A program made the position numbers and the translations under genes. The notes beneath the pieces were generated by a model, which searched no databases, had not been told where the DNA came from, and saw nothing but the letters and a program-made list of their open reading frames with translations. From assembly GCF_051379705.1 (NCBI RefSeq), contig NZ_CP179868.1, positions 1,178,001 through 1,242,000 of the forward strand: a stretch of 64,000 nt of DNA. Reading direction: 5' to 3'. Origin of the DNA: Ekhidna sp051379705. Its GTDB lineage: Bacteria; Bacteroidota; Bacteroidia; Cytophagales; Cyclobacteriaceae. Every line of letters starts with the position of its first letter. Position 1 is the stretch's first letter. Positions 52,506-62,301 of this stretch are shown in pieces.

Positions 52506-52592
52506 GGTTCAAAAAAAGGATATTGGACAAGAGACTTATTCAGGTCCATGAAATGAAGAATATGATAAAGTCCAATTTCATGATTTTGAACC
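52506..52592. promoter_or_regulatory. inverted pair of 23-bp AraC-type sites before the AraC gene
   Basis: Site B1 (52506-52528, plus) reads GGTTCAAAA, four bases, GATATTGGAC. Site B2 (52570-52592) is the motif in reverse (GTCCAATTTC then TTTTGAACC). The gap is 41 bp, as in the susC pair. B2 ends 66 bp before the AraC start codon at 52659. Confidence 0.65.
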
Positions 52593-52658
52593 TTTTAGGG
52601 AACCTTGAGATAGGGGGAATAACGTAAAAGAAATGTCATTAAAGCAAAACTCGACTAA

Positions 52659-53813
52659 ATGGACTTAGATTATATTTTTCCAATTCTTGAACTTATAGTT
52701 ACTTCTCACTTTTTTTTGCTGGGGATTTACCTGTTTTTCGAGAAAAATCGAAGAAACGATGGCGTGAGGTATCTTGGGCTCCTCTTTTTCTTAATCGGTT
52801 TTCATTACCTCTTCAACTCCCTGGGTCAACAGGCGTATTCCCAATCCAATTATATCATAAAAAGCTATTTCAGCTTAAAACTTTGGTCCTTTCTGCTCTA
52901 TTCATTTGGTCCTGTTTTATTACTAGCTACTCAAGCTTATGTCATTGAAGATTTTAAACTTAAAAGAATCCATCTGCTTCATTTGCTTGGCTATGTTTTC
53001 CCAATCTTTCATTACTTAAATCCCCATCTGCTTGCTGATACTACAATGAATGACTGGACATACCTAGGGATTGGGGCCGAGTTACACAACTTAAGCTATG
53101 GCGTAGTTGCACTGATTATTACTAAACGTCTGAAAAATGAAGAATTAAAAAATCATAAAAAGCTTTTTTACCAACTCAACATCACTTACATAATTATCAC
53201 ACTATCATGGATCATATTTGAGTTTGCAAGGTTCCAGGGCTGGGAAAGTAATGATGTGATTAAAGCCTTCTTTTTAATACTTCTAACCTACCTTGTTGAT
53301 GGTACTATCATCATGTGTTGGAGATATCCGGACACAATTATCAACAGTAAGTATATCAGATCAAGGCTCAAAGGATGGGTATCGGAAAAATATCAGGATT
53401 CAAAAGTGGAAGAGAATTATGCTGAGAAAATTCTTGATGCGCTCACGAAACATGTAGAACAAACCAAACTATATACTAGTACCGAATTGAAGATTAGTGT
53501 TGTATCAGAAAAGATTGGTTTTCCTGCTAAAGATATTTCGCAGGTTGTCAATGTGTATATGTCTAAATCCTTCAATGAGTATTTAAATAGCTTGAGAATA
53601 GCTGAAGCTACAAGACTGCTGCTGGAACGCCAAGATTTAAATATTATGGAAGTGATGTATAAAACAGGATTTAACTCAAAATCACTGTTTTTTAAATACT
53701 TCAAAGAAGAACATGGAATGACGCCCTTCCAATTCAAAAAACGCACGAGCTCAAACGATAATCTGAATACAGATAAGACCATGCTTTACGTCAGTAAGTC
53801 TATGCATCAATGA
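52659..53813 (+). CDS. AraC-family regulator with N-terminal membrane domain, next to susCD
   Basis: A 384-residue protein with about seven hydrophobic segments over residues 1-225 and an AraC DNA-binding domain at about 260-365 (SVVSEKIGFPAKDISQVVNV, NIMEVMYKTGFNSKSLFFKY, FKEEHGMTPFQFKKR). It diverges from susC and is likely its regulator: identical inverted pairs of a 23-bp motif lie before both genes. Signal unknown; the membrane half resembles that of the 366-1352 protein. The protein extends about 20 polar residues past the HTH. Confidence 0.92.
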   Translation: MDLDYIFPILELIVTSHFFLLGIYLFFEKNRRNDGVRYLGLLFFLIGFHYLFNSLGQQAYSQSNYIIKSYFSLKLWSFLLYSFGPVLLLATQAYVIEDFKLKRIHLLHLLGYVFPIFHYLNPHLLADTTMNDWTYLGIGAELHNLSYGVVALIITKRLKNEELKNHKKLFYQLNITYIIITLSWIIFEFARFQGWESNDVIKAFFLILLTYLVDGTIIMCWRYPDTIINSKYIRSRLKGWVSEKYQDSKVEENYAEKILDALTKHVEQTKLYTSTELKISVVSEKIGFPAKDISQVVNVYMSKSFNEYLNSLRIAEATRLLLERQDLNIMEVMYKTGFNSKSLFFKYFKEEHGMTPFQFKKRTSSNDNLNTDKTMLYVSKSMHQ

Positions 53814-53843
53814 GCAGGATGAAATTTTGATGTATCATATCAT

Positions 53844-53871
53844 AAAAAAAGCCTCAGATTTCTCTGAGGCT
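53844..53871 (-). terminator. terminator of the initiator tRNA gene
   Basis: AGCCTCAGA (53850-53858) pairs with TCTGAGGCT (53863-53871); seven T follow on the minus strand (53850-53844), just past the 3' end of the tRNA. Confidence 0.92.
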
Positions 53872-53877
53872 ATCTAG

Positions 53878-53950
<73 letters not shown>

Positions 53951-54011
53951 ATATAAGTGCAAAATTACGACGCATATATTTTCTTACCAAATAGAATTGA
54001 ATATATACTTA

Positions 54012-54446
54012 CTAACCTTTGATACTATTCCAGATATCCAGGTAAATCTTCCATTCTCTTTCCACCTTCCTCCAGATTATTACATACTTGCCTTTCCAGT
54101 TGGAAGTGCGATCGTCATTGGTAGAAGTTCCCTCATAATAGCCATAGTCATAGGCTTCATTCCCAATAACCTTAATCTCAACAGGCGTTATCTTATGGTA
54201 TGTCGTTTTCCATGATCTATTCTTCGGATTCCAATAATTGGATAGCCCATCATCTTCCAGGATGTCTGTGCCCTCAGGGAAGATTTTTGCATCATCGGTG
54301 TACATCTTCACTACCTCTGCTCGCTGGTCCGTCATCAGGTAATTAGAAAATTTCTTCACTTGGCCTTTGATTGCTTCGACCTCCTTGTCTTGTGCATTGA
54401 GTACAGTAAAGAAGGATAGCGCTAGTATGCTAAGTATTATCCGCAT
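54012..54446 (-). CDS. secreted SnoaL/DUF4440-like protein
   Basis: A 144-residue protein starting at ATG 54446 (MRIILSILALSFFTVLNAQ, a signal peptide); the longer frame reaching 54590 runs inside era and is discarded. The mature part is an NTF2-like fold: SNYLMTDQRAEVVKMYTDDA, YDYGYYEGTSTNDDRTSNWK and KYVIIWRKVEREWKIYLDIW. Function unknown. It diverges from era with only 13 bp between the two start codons, so each promoter must lie inside or overlap the other gene. Confidence 0.82.
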   Translation of the reverse strand: MRIILSILALSFFTVLNAQDKEVEAIKGQVKKFSNYLMTDQRAEVVKMYTDDAKIFPEGTDILEDDGLSNYWNPKNRSWKTTYHKITPVEIKVIGNEAYDYGYYEGTSTNDDRTSNWKGKYVIIWRKVEREWKIYLDIWNSIKG

Positions 54447-54459
54447 AATTTTGTTTTTG

Positions 54460-55344
54460 ATGAAAGATACGGAAGATTTCAAAGCCGGTTTTGTAAACAT
54501 CATCGGTCGGCCAAATGTGGGGAAGTCCACCCTGCTCAACGCATTGATGAATGAAAAGCTCGCTATTACTAGCAGCAAGGCGCAAACCACACGTCATCGG
54601 ATGTTTGGAATACTGAATGATGACAAATACCAGATCGTATTTTCAGATACACCGGGTGCTATTGATCCCGCCTATAAGCTTCAGGAAAAAATGATGGGTT
54701 ATGTACGCACTGCCTTAGATGATGCCGATGTAATTCTATTTATGGTGGCTCTTGAGGATAAAAACGAATATCCGCAGCTCATTGAGATGGCTCAAAATGC
54801 GGAGGCTCCTGTCCTCTTCCTAATCAATAAAACAGATCAGAATAAAGGCTCTCAAACGTTTGATAAGTCAGCCTATTGGAAAGAATTGTATCCCGATTTG
54901 GAGATCATGTCAATCTCTGCTCTTGAGCAGCATGGCACCAATGAATTGCTAGATCGAATTTTAGAATTGTTGCCCAATCACCCGGCTTTCTTCCCAAAAG
55001 ATGAAATCACAGATAAGAGCGAGCGTTTTATCTGCGCGGAGATAATCCGCGAAAAGATCTTCATGAATTATCAGCAGGAGATTCCCTACAGTTCAGAGGT
55101 TGTAGTTACGTCATTCAAAGAAGAAGAAACAATCATCCATATTGATGCAGAAATCTTTGTAGAGCGAGACAGCCAAAAAGGCATCATCATAGGCAAGAAA
55201 GCTGAGTCGATCAAAAAGGTAGGCACGCAAGCCAGAAAAGACATGGAAGCATTTTTCGGTAAGAAAATTCACTTGCAGACATTCGTAAAAGTAGAGAAGG
55301 ACTGGCGGAAGGATGACCGAAAATTGACTAGGTTTGGTTACTAA
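54460..55344 (+). CDS. era: GTPase Era
   Basis: A 294-residue Era with start at ATG 54460 (MKDTEDFKAGFVNIIGRPNV). G domain motifs: GRPNVGKS (G1), DTPGAID (G3), NKTD (G4) and SALE (G5), with the Era switch TSSKAQTTRHR. C-terminal KH domain: SEVVVTSFKEEE, KGIIIGKKAESIKKVGTQAR. Era binds the 3' end of 16S rRNA in 30S assembly. It lies 15 bp before the S41 peptidase gene. Confidence 0.97.
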   Translation: MKDTEDFKAGFVNIIGRPNVGKSTLLNALMNEKLAITSSKAQTTRHRMFGILNDDKYQIVFSDTPGAIDPAYKLQEKMMGYVRTALDDADVILFMVALEDKNEYPQLIEMAQNAEAPVLFLINKTDQNKGSQTFDKSAYWKELYPDLEIMSISALEQHGTNELLDRILELLPNHPAFFPKDEITDKSERFICAEIIREKIFMNYQQEIPYSSEVVVTSFKEEETIIHIDAEIFVERDSQKGIIIGKKAESIKKVGTQARKDMEAFFGKKIHLQTFVKVEKDWRKDDRKLTRFGY

Positions 55345-55359
55345 TCAATCTGTACAGCC

Positions 55360-57168
55360 ATGCGTCAATTTCTATTTTCCCTAGCCTTATGCTCACTATT
55401 CATTCCCTCCATTGCACAGCAGGGAGATTTATCTAAAGTTGAAAGGATTTACCAAACCTGTAAAATTTGGGGCTATTTAAAATATTACCATCCACTCATA
55501 AGCAAAGGTTCTTTCGATTGGGACGAGAAGATGCAAAAGGTTTTGGGCATCACGGCCAAATACAGGACGTATGAGGATTTTTCTGAATACATGGCAAACT
55601 GGATCTACTACATGGGAGAAATAAAACCCTGTGCCGGCTGCAACCAGAGAGGATCTGGAAATCAATTTCTCGGAAATTTCGACTTATCCTGGACACAGGA
55701 TTCAAGATTCTCAGATAAGCTAAGAAAGTCGCTAAAAAACATCGAGAGAAACCGCTTTCAAGGCAGTCATTATTATATAGACCAAGGAAAAGTCGGGGAA
55801 TTTATTCCAAAAAATGAACCTCCACATTTGGATCTGATCTGGAAGGAAGAGAATCAGCGATTGCTCGCACTGTTCCGCTACTGGAACTACATCGAATATT
55901 TCTATCCGTACAAGTACCTAACCGATCAAGACTGGGATGATGTGCTTAAAGAAATGATCCCGAAGTTTATTGACGCAAAAACAAATTTGGACTTTCACCT
56001 GGCCATGTTGGAGCTGGTTGTTAAAATTGATGACAGTCATGCGGGTTTAGTGACTTCTGTTCTGGATGAAATGCCATACTATAATTATTTGCCAGCCAAG
56101 ATCGAAATGATTGAAGGCCAGGCGATGATCACCGAAATTATCGATAGTGAGAAATCCCGAATGGCTGACTTTCAGGTAGGCGATATTATCAAAACAATTA
56201 ACAATAAGTCTGCTGTTCAGATACATGAGGCTAACAAAAAATACATCTGGGGATCGAATGATGCAGTGAAAGACAGAAGCCTCTATCATACACTGTTCAT
56301 GGGAATGCAAAGTCCAGTTCAGGCGACCATCGAACGGGGCGGCATTACAAAATCAGCGAGTCTAAGCTTTTATAAATATTCAGATATTTCATACGCCAAG
56401 ACTCCTCCCAAGCCTAAATGGACTACTCCCGGCGACTCTATTGGTTATGTAAATCTGGGTGAGCTTACAACCGGGGATACCGATCAGATGATGGGTAAGC
56501 TAATGGATAAGACCGTGATCATTTTTGATGTAAGAAATAACCCCAGAGGGACTTATAGAGCACTTGCGAAGTATCTCAATCCTAAAGACACGACTTTCGC
56601 CATCTACACAAAGCCAGACTATTCCTATCCCGGCAAGTTTGTATGGCAAGGAGAAGCTACTTGTGGGGAATACAATGAAGACTATTACAAAGGCAAGGTG
56701 ATTATCCTGGTAGATGAAAACACCCAAAGTCATGCGGAATTCACGGCTATGAGCCTACAAACGGCACCCAATACGGTGACCATTGGAAGTCAAACAGCCG
56801 GCACGGATGGTAAAGTCACCAAGTTCCCGATCATCTCAAGGTTTTATACTGCCATGTCCGGCATGGGAGTTTACTACCCAAACCAACAAGAAGCGCAACG
56901 TGACGGCATCACTATTGACATCACCGTCGAACCTACAATCGAAGGTGTCAGAGAAGGGAAAGATGAAATCCTTGAGAAAGCCATGGAAGTTGCCAAAGAA
57001 GAAATAGCCAGAGAGATAGCGGAAGCCAAAGCTGCAGCTTTAGCTCTACAAGATTCCCTGAGACTGGATTCCATCAGGCGCTATACATTGAAACTGGATT
57101 CGATGCGGATGAATGCAATGCCAATGGACTCACTGCAGGTAGATTCACTACAAGTTGACGACAATTAA
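55360..57168 (+). CDS. S41-family (C-terminal processing) peptidase
   Basis: A 602-residue exported protein, signal peptide to about FIPSIAQ. A PDZ-like segment runs over residues 235-290 (MADFQVGDIIKTINNKSAVQ) and the S41 core follows (VIIFDVRNNPRGTYRALAKY, the catalytic-serine region ENTQSHAEFTAMSLQ, IGSQTAGTDGKVTKF). The C-terminus is a long helix rich in alternating D-S-L/I (LRLDSIRR, LKLDSMRM, MDSLQVDSL). Substrate unknown, periplasmic. Probably co-transcribed with era. Confidence 0.9.
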   Translation: MRQFLFSLALCSLFIPSIAQQGDLSKVERIYQTCKIWGYLKYYHPLISKGSFDWDEKMQKVLGITAKYRTYEDFSEYMANWIYYMGEIKPCAGCNQRGSGNQFLGNFDLSWTQDSRFSDKLRKSLKNIERNRFQGSHYYIDQGKVGEFIPKNEPPHLDLIWKEENQRLLALFRYWNYIEYFYPYKYLTDQDWDDVLKEMIPKFIDAKTNLDFHLAMLELVVKIDDSHAGLVTSVLDEMPYYNYLPAKIEMIEGQAMITEIIDSEKSRMADFQVGDIIKTINNKSAVQIHEANKKYIWGSNDAVKDRSLYHTLFMGMQSPVQATIERGGITKSASLSFYKYSDISYAKTPPKPKWTTPGDSIGYVNLGELTTGDTDQMMGKLMDKTVIIFDVRNNPRGTYRALAKYLNPKDTTFAIYTKPDYSYPGKFVWQGEATCGEYNEDYYKGKVIILVDENTQSHAEFTAMSLQTAPNTVTIGSQTAGTDGKVTKFPIISRFYTAMSGMGVYYPNQQEAQRDGITIDITVEPTIEGVREGKDEILEKAMEVAKEEIAREIAEAKAAALALQDSLRLDSIRRYTLKLDSMRMNAMPMDSLQVDSLQVDDN

Positions 57169-57236
57169 CAATGGCCTATTCATCAGACCGATAGCTGAAT
57201 ATCAATTAACTTGAGATTGAATAAATTTCGATTTCG

Positions 57237-58979
57237 ATGAAAAAGCTATTTACACTCATAGCCTTATTTTTATTTGGTTTCACATTGCTTGGACAGGCCA
57301 ATAAACAGCTAAACAAGCTTTTCAATCAAATTGAGGGAATAGAGAAAACTTACGCAATTACCAACCCCATTTGGGATGGTCTGCACCCTGATACCTACGT
57401 ATTTCAAAAAGTAGACAATCAAATAAAGCAGGCGAATGAGCTAAAAGCTAAGCTTGAATCCTTGATTGCAATTCCCGATAATGAGCTCACAGATCAAGGA
57501 AGAATCAATAAGCAGATCAGAATACTACAACTTAGAAACTCAATCAGCCAAACTCAATTCAAAACCTACCTGATACCATTCAATGCCGAAGGAGGATTCT
57601 TCAATTCTCCTTCGTTTTTCCTTCCTAACCTCCCTTTTAAGACCAAGCAGGATTATGATAATTATCTGAGATGGTTGCCTTCGTTTGCCACGTTTATATT
57701 CTATAATCAGGAGTTGATGGCAAAAGGAATTGCAGAAAAGATTCAGGCACCTAAAGTTATTGCAAAGAATGCAGTAGACCTGCTGGAGTCATGGACCCAA
57801 AGTGACATCACGCTGCATCCTTTTTACTCGCCTATCAAAAGCATTCCGGCAGATATCTCGCAAGCCGATCGAGAATCTATTGAAAAAAATGCTCAGAGGA
57901 TTATCTCAGAGACGATCCTTCCGTCCTACAAGAAACTCAAAAAATTTATTGAGCAGGAATATTTACCAGCTGCTCCAAGAAAGGTTGGTATTAGCGAAAT
58001 CAACAAGGGAAAAGCTTACTATGAAAATCGAGTCAAGCATTTCACGACCCTTGACATCACTCCGGATTCCGTTTATGCAACCGGTCTCGCTGAAGTAGCA
58101 CGCATTCGCAATCAGATGGAGCAAATCATCAAAGATGTAAAGTTCGAGGGGAGCTTTACGGAGTTTCTACAGTTCCTCCGCTCGGATCCACAGTTTTACC
58201 CAAAGTCAGGTCAGGAACTTCTCAATAGAGCGGCTTGGCTGAGCAAGAAAGCCGAAGGTCAGCTTCCGCGCCTTTTTTCTAAACTCTATTCACTACCATT
58301 CACCGTGGAGCCTGTGCCGGATGCCATTGCTCCGAAATATACAGGCGGGAGATATGTCGGTGGTAGCAGATCTAAGAATAAGCCAGGGATCTATTGGGTG
58401 AATACCTACAACCTTTCAAGTCGTACACTCTATACGCTTCCGGCGCTTTCACTTCATGAAGCTGTTCCGGGTCATCACCTTCAAATCTCACTGGCCTCAG
58501 AACTGGAAGGGCTGCCTGAATTTAGAGACGGTTATTACATCAGCGCCTTTGGAGAAGGCTGGGGACTTTATTCAGAATATCTGGGTGAAGAAATGGGGAT
58601 GTATGAAACTCCATATGAGCTTTTTGGAAGATATACATATGAGATGTGGAGAGCCTGCAGACTCGTGGTAGATGTCGGGCTTCATTACAAGGGATGGACC
58701 AGACAGCAGGCGATTGACTATATGGCAAGCAATACCGCTTTGTCATTGCATGAAGTAAATACGGAGATCGACAGGTACATCGGCTGGCCGGGTCAGGCCG
58801 TCAGCTACAAAATGGGTGAACTCACCATACTTGCATTGCGCAAACGTGCCGTAGAAGCTTTGGGAGCTACTTTTGACATCCAACAATTTCACGATGTAAT
58901 CCTGAGAAACGGAGCTGTACCGCTACCAATTCTGGAAGCTGAAGTAGATAAATACATATCTTCAGAAAAATCCAAATAG
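57237..58979 (+). CDS. DUF885-family zinc peptidase-like protein
   Basis: A 580-residue exported protein with a signal peptide (LFLFGFTLLGQ). It carries the zinc-peptidase motif LHEAVPGHHLQISLA near residue 408 and the downstream glutamate region FGEGWGLYSEYLGEEMGMYE, both diagnostic of DUF885. The N-terminal half is helical. Members are probably M32-like metallopeptidases. It follows the S41 gene on the same strand after 68 bp. Confidence 0.9.
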   Translation: MKKLFTLIALFLFGFTLLGQANKQLNKLFNQIEGIEKTYAITNPIWDGLHPDTYVFQKVDNQIKQANELKAKLESLIAIPDNELTDQGRINKQIRILQLRNSISQTQFKTYLIPFNAEGGFFNSPSFFLPNLPFKTKQDYDNYLRWLPSFATFIFYNQELMAKGIAEKIQAPKVIAKNAVDLLESWTQSDITLHPFYSPIKSIPADISQADRESIEKNAQRIISETILPSYKKLKKFIEQEYLPAAPRKVGISEINKGKAYYENRVKHFTTLDITPDSVYATGLAEVARIRNQMEQIIKDVKFEGSFTEFLQFLRSDPQFYPKSGQELLNRAAWLSKKAEGQLPRLFSKLYSLPFTVEPVPDAIAPKYTGGRYVGGSRSKNKPGIYWVNTYNLSSRTLYTLPALSLHEAVPGHHLQISLASELEGLPEFRDGYYISAFGEGWGLYSEYLGEEMGMYETPYELFGRYTYEMWRACRLVVDVGLHYKGWTRQQAIDYMASNTALSLHEVNTEIDRYIGWPGQAVSYKMGELTILALRKRAVEALGATFDIQQFHDVILRNGAVPLPILEAEVDKYISSEKSK

Positions 58980-59035
58980 GGCTTACTCTTTTGGTTTAAC
59001 TTCGCGGTTTAGTCAAAAGAACATTTTCCCAAGTA

Positions 59036-60340
59036 ATGGCCAATATTCTCGCAATTGTAGGTAGACCTAATGTAGGTAAATCAACCCTTTTCAACCGATT
59101 GGTAGAAAAGAAACAAGCCATAATGGATAATGAATCTGGTGTGACCAGAGATCGGCACTATGGATATGGTGAATGGAATGGGAAAAAATTCACGGTTATC
59201 GACACGGGTGGTTATGTGGAAGGTTCCGATGATATCTTCGAAGGAGCGATTCGGACACAGGTAAAAGAAGCTCTTGAAGAGGCTACCGCTATATTATTTA
59301 TGGTGGATTGTGATACCGGCTTACATGGTCTGGATCAGGACTTTGCCAATGTAATTAGGGAAATAGACAAACCCATCTTCTTAGTAGCCAACAAGGCGGA
59401 CAATCAGGAAAAGCATCTGGCTTCCAATGAATTTTATAATCTTGGAATGGATGCGGACCTCTTCCCAATAGCAGCGGCTAGCGGAGCAGGAACAGGTGAT
59501 TTGTTAGATGCAGTGGTGAAGGAATTTGATGATGAAGAACTTCAGGCAGATGATGTTCCGAGAATTGCCATTCTTGGACGACCAAATGTGGGCAAATCAT
59601 CCTTTGTAAACGCGCTAGTAGGAAAAGAGCGGAGCATCGTTACTGATATTGCCGGTACTACAAGAGATGCAATAAATACCCGCTACAATCTGTTTGGAAA
59701 GGACTTCATTCTAACGGATACTGCGGGCATACGCAGGAAAGCTAAAGTGAAGGAAAATATAGAATTCTATTCGGTTCTACGTGCTCTGCAAGCGCTTCAG
59801 GATTCAGATGTTTGTATCGTGATGATAGATGCCGACACGGGTCTCGAATCCCAAGACATGAATATCATTGGGCTGGCGCATAAGTACAAGAAAGGGATTG
59901 TCCTCATGGTCAATAAATGGGACTTACAGGAAAAGGATTCAAAAACGGCAGATACCTATCGGAAGTTCCTCGAAGAAAAGTTGGGACCAATGAATTACAT
60001 ACCGGTTATTTTCACTTCGGTGCTCAATAAGCAACGTATCATGCAGACGCTTGAGTTAGCACTTCAGGTTTATGAAAACAGGACTAGAAAAATTTCTACT
60101 TCTAAGTTAAACGAGATCATGGGTAAAGAAATAGAGCATTACCCGCCTCCGGCTGTTCGTGGACATTACATTAAGATTAAGTACATCACACAGCTGCCGA
60201 CGCATACACCCACGTTCGCATTTTTCTGCAACTTCCCACAGTATATAAAGGAACCATACCATAGATATCTGACCAATCGAATGCGCGAACATTTTGATTT
60301 CAGAGGGGTGCCTTTAAAGATGGTATTTAGGAAAAAGTAA
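59036..60340 (+). CDS. der: GTPase Der (EngA)
   Basis: A 434-residue protein with two tandem GTPase domains: GRPNVGKSTLFNRL and DTGGYVEG in the first, GRPNVGKSSFVNALVGKER and DTAGIRRKAKV in the second, with NKWD and a C-terminal KH-like domain (VRGHYIKIKYITQLPTHTPT). Der works in 50S ribosome assembly. It is unusual to find era and der only 3.7 kb apart on the same strand. Its stop is 1 bp from that of the convergent T9SS gene. Confidence 0.97.
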   Translation: MANILAIVGRPNVGKSTLFNRLVEKKQAIMDNESGVTRDRHYGYGEWNGKKFTVIDTGGYVEGSDDIFEGAIRTQVKEALEEATAILFMVDCDTGLHGLDQDFANVIREIDKPIFLVANKADNQEKHLASNEFYNLGMDADLFPIAAASGAGTGDLLDAVVKEFDDEELQADDVPRIAILGRPNVGKSSFVNALVGKERSIVTDIAGTTRDAINTRYNLFGKDFILTDTAGIRRKAKVKENIEFYSVLRALQALQDSDVCIVMIDADTGLESQDMNIIGLAHKYKKGIVLMVNKWDLQEKDSKTADTYRKFLEEKLGPMNYIPVIFTSVLNKQRIMQTLELALQVYENRTRKISTSKLNEIMGKEIEHYPPPAVRGHYIKIKYITQLPTHTPTFAFFCNFPQYIKEPYHRYLTNRMREHFDFRGVPLKMVFRKK

Positions 60341-60341
60341 T

Positions 60342-61493
60342 CTATTTCTTTACCAGTCGGATCTTGTCCGTACTCTCTCCAATTCGCGCAGATAACGTAT
60401 ATGTACCCAATGGACTCTGTTCAATTTGTTGGGAGATAAGCTTTTCAGCTTCTGCTCTCAGGATGTTTTTCTTTGCAAGTAAAAGGGTGCCATCTGAGTC
60501 GTGCAATTGAAACTCGTCAAGCTCATTTAATTTTCTGATTTTGCCTATGGCTGGGTTGGGGTAAGATGCCAGTGTACTTGAAATACCCTTTTCATCAATT
60601 CGAATGATAGAACTGTAAGCAAATAACCCGTCAAATTCTACTTTACGCAATCTGTAATACGACAACCCCTTTATTGGATTATTATCAGTAAACGAATATT
60701 CGTGTGCATTCATGCTGCTCTGATGGCTGGGCATCCATCCTATCGTCTCAAAATGCTCTCCGTCGCTGCTCCTTTCAACCTCAAACCCATGACTATTAAA
60801 TTCCACTGCAGTTTGCCAATTAAGAGTCACATCATTCGCCTTCATCTCACCTGCGAAATCAACAAACTTTACGTCTAGGAACTCTCCGTTATATAATCCA
60901 GAATAGTTTGAATCATCCCCATTATCGATGTAGTCTCCACCGACCATAATAACTCCATTGCCTTCAATCACGCCTCCACCGGCATTTGTAAAGTCTCCAT
61001 TGACCATCATGTCGCCATCAATATCGGATATGCCTATTCCACCTGAAACAAAGCTTCCACCTACATAAACTGAAGCTCCAAAATCCACGGCGAATGCCGC
61101 GTAAAGCCCGGAACCTGCATTTTGTGATATAGCTAAAGAACCACCTTTCTCTACGGTAACTGAAGAACCCAATCCGCTTACCATGCTTACTACATTGATA
61201 AGCCCTCCATCGCTGATGATCACTGAAGAGCCCTTGCCGGCATTTAGTGATCCGAGAATCGTAAGTTCTCCATTAACAATGACTGTTTCTCCGACAACAT
61301 TGAGGTCGCCGTTTATTGTCAAACTACCATCTACTGTCAAAGTAATGGCACCTTCACCTTGAAGTTTAATATTTCCGTAGGACTCACGACATGTACCCTT
61401 CTGGGTACTCGAGGTGGAATAACTTGGGCATTGTCCTAGGACAATACCAATCGTACATACTAATATTGCGAAAGTGAGTGATCTAATTTTCAT
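60342..61493 (-). CDS. secreted beta-repeat protein with T9SS C-terminal sorting domain
   Basis: A 383-residue protein started at ATG 61493 (MKIRSLTFAILVCTIGIVLG, signal peptide); the longer frame to 61529 adds 12 residues. The N-terminal half is short parallel-beta repeats (LTVDGSLTINGDLNVVGETV, VEKGGSLAISQNAGSG). Next comes the linker domain FVDFAGEMKANDVTLNWQTA and a Por-type tail (LASYPNPAIGKIRKLNEL, SPLGTYTLSARIG). It is a paralogue of the protein at 16255-17892, which has the same linker and tail. Likely a surface protein of unknown ligand. Confidence 0.85.
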   Translation of the reverse strand: MKIRSLTFAILVCTIGIVLGQCPSYSTSSTQKGTCRESYGNIKLQGEGAITLTVDGSLTINGDLNVVGETVIVNGELTILGSLNAGKGSSVIISDGGLINVVSMVSGLGSSVTVEKGGSLAISQNAGSGLYAAFAVDFGASVYVGGSFVSGGIGISDIDGDMMVNGDFTNAGGGVIEGNGVIMVGGDYIDNGDDSNYSGLYNGEFLDVKFVDFAGEMKANDVTLNWQTAVEFNSHGFEVERSSDGEHFETIGWMPSHQSSMNAHEYSFTDNNPIKGLSYYRLRKVEFDGLFAYSSIIRIDEKGISSTLASYPNPAIGKIRKLNELDEFQLHDSDGTLLLAKKNILRAEAEKLISQQIEQSPLGTYTLSARIGESTDKIRLVKK

Positions 61494-61599
61494 TCTGGTG
61501 ATAGTAGCCGGTTCCTTAAATTTAACCAATTCCTCAACAAATAGTTGAGATCTGTGGTTAGATTGGATTATACATAGTTAGGTGTTAAAATAATCAACC

Positions 61600-62208
61600 A
61601 TGACTTCAGAAGAAGTCTTTCAAAAATTTGTACCCGTGTCCTCTGTAGATTATTGTGTCAAACTCTATCAACGTCTTGGCTTTGAGTTCAAGATTAAAAA
61701 AGCCAGACAAACCAAGCTTGGAGACTACAGGTTTAATCCTAAATCTAACAGGCACACCATTACAGTAAACAATGATTTGAATCCATACGCCTTTCTTGTG
61801 ACCTATCTACACGAAGTGGGACATTTAGTTGCTTTTAAAAAATATGGCAGAAGAATTCAACCTCACGGAAAAGAATGGAAACAATGTTTCAAAGAAGTAT
61901 CTGAGCCTATGCTCACTAATCTGGTGTTTCATTCCAGCGTATTGGATGCCCTTAAGCGGTACTTCAAAAACCCGAAAGCTTCGAGCTGTTCCGATCCAGT
62001 TCTTTATCAAATTTTAAAACGGTTTGATGAACCGTCCAGTAAAATTCTATTGAAGGATATCAAGATTGGGAAGGCTTTTATTTTCAACAATAAGACCTAT
62101 GTAAAGTTGGAAAAGAAGCGCACAAGGTCTGTATGCCAGGAGGTGACATCCGGCAGAAAATACCTTATTTCAGATCTGGCTGAAGTTGAGGAGAATGATG
62201 AAGAATAA
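61600..62208 (+). CDS. SprT-like metallopeptidase
   Basis: A 202-residue protein with the zinc motif TYLHEVGHLVAFKKYG (HExxH) near residue 70 and a following H in QPHGKEWKQCFKEV, the third ligand, as in SprT/Spartan-like domains. The C-terminal part has LYQILKRFDEPSSKILLKDI and a basic strand with KKRTRSVCQEV. Cytoplasmic. Spartan relatives cut DNA-protein crosslinks, but most bacterial SprT proteins are uncharacterised. It precedes the ParA-like gene by about 90 bp. Confidence 0.9.
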   Translation: MTSEEVFQKFVPVSSVDYCVKLYQRLGFEFKIKKARQTKLGDYRFNPKSNRHTITVNNDLNPYAFLVTYLHEVGHLVAFKKYGRRIQPHGKEWKQCFKEVSEPMLTNLVFHSSVLDALKRYFKNPKASSCSDPVLYQILKRFDEPSSKILLKDIKIGKAFIFNNKTYVKLEKKRTRSVCQEVTSGRKYLISDLAEVEENDEE

Positions 62209-62301
62209 ATTCATCAATTGCATCATTTTGAGATAAAATTTTCTTATTTTAACAATCTCAAGACCACCGCTACTTGTTATGATGTATTTAAGAGGGTTAA
62301 A

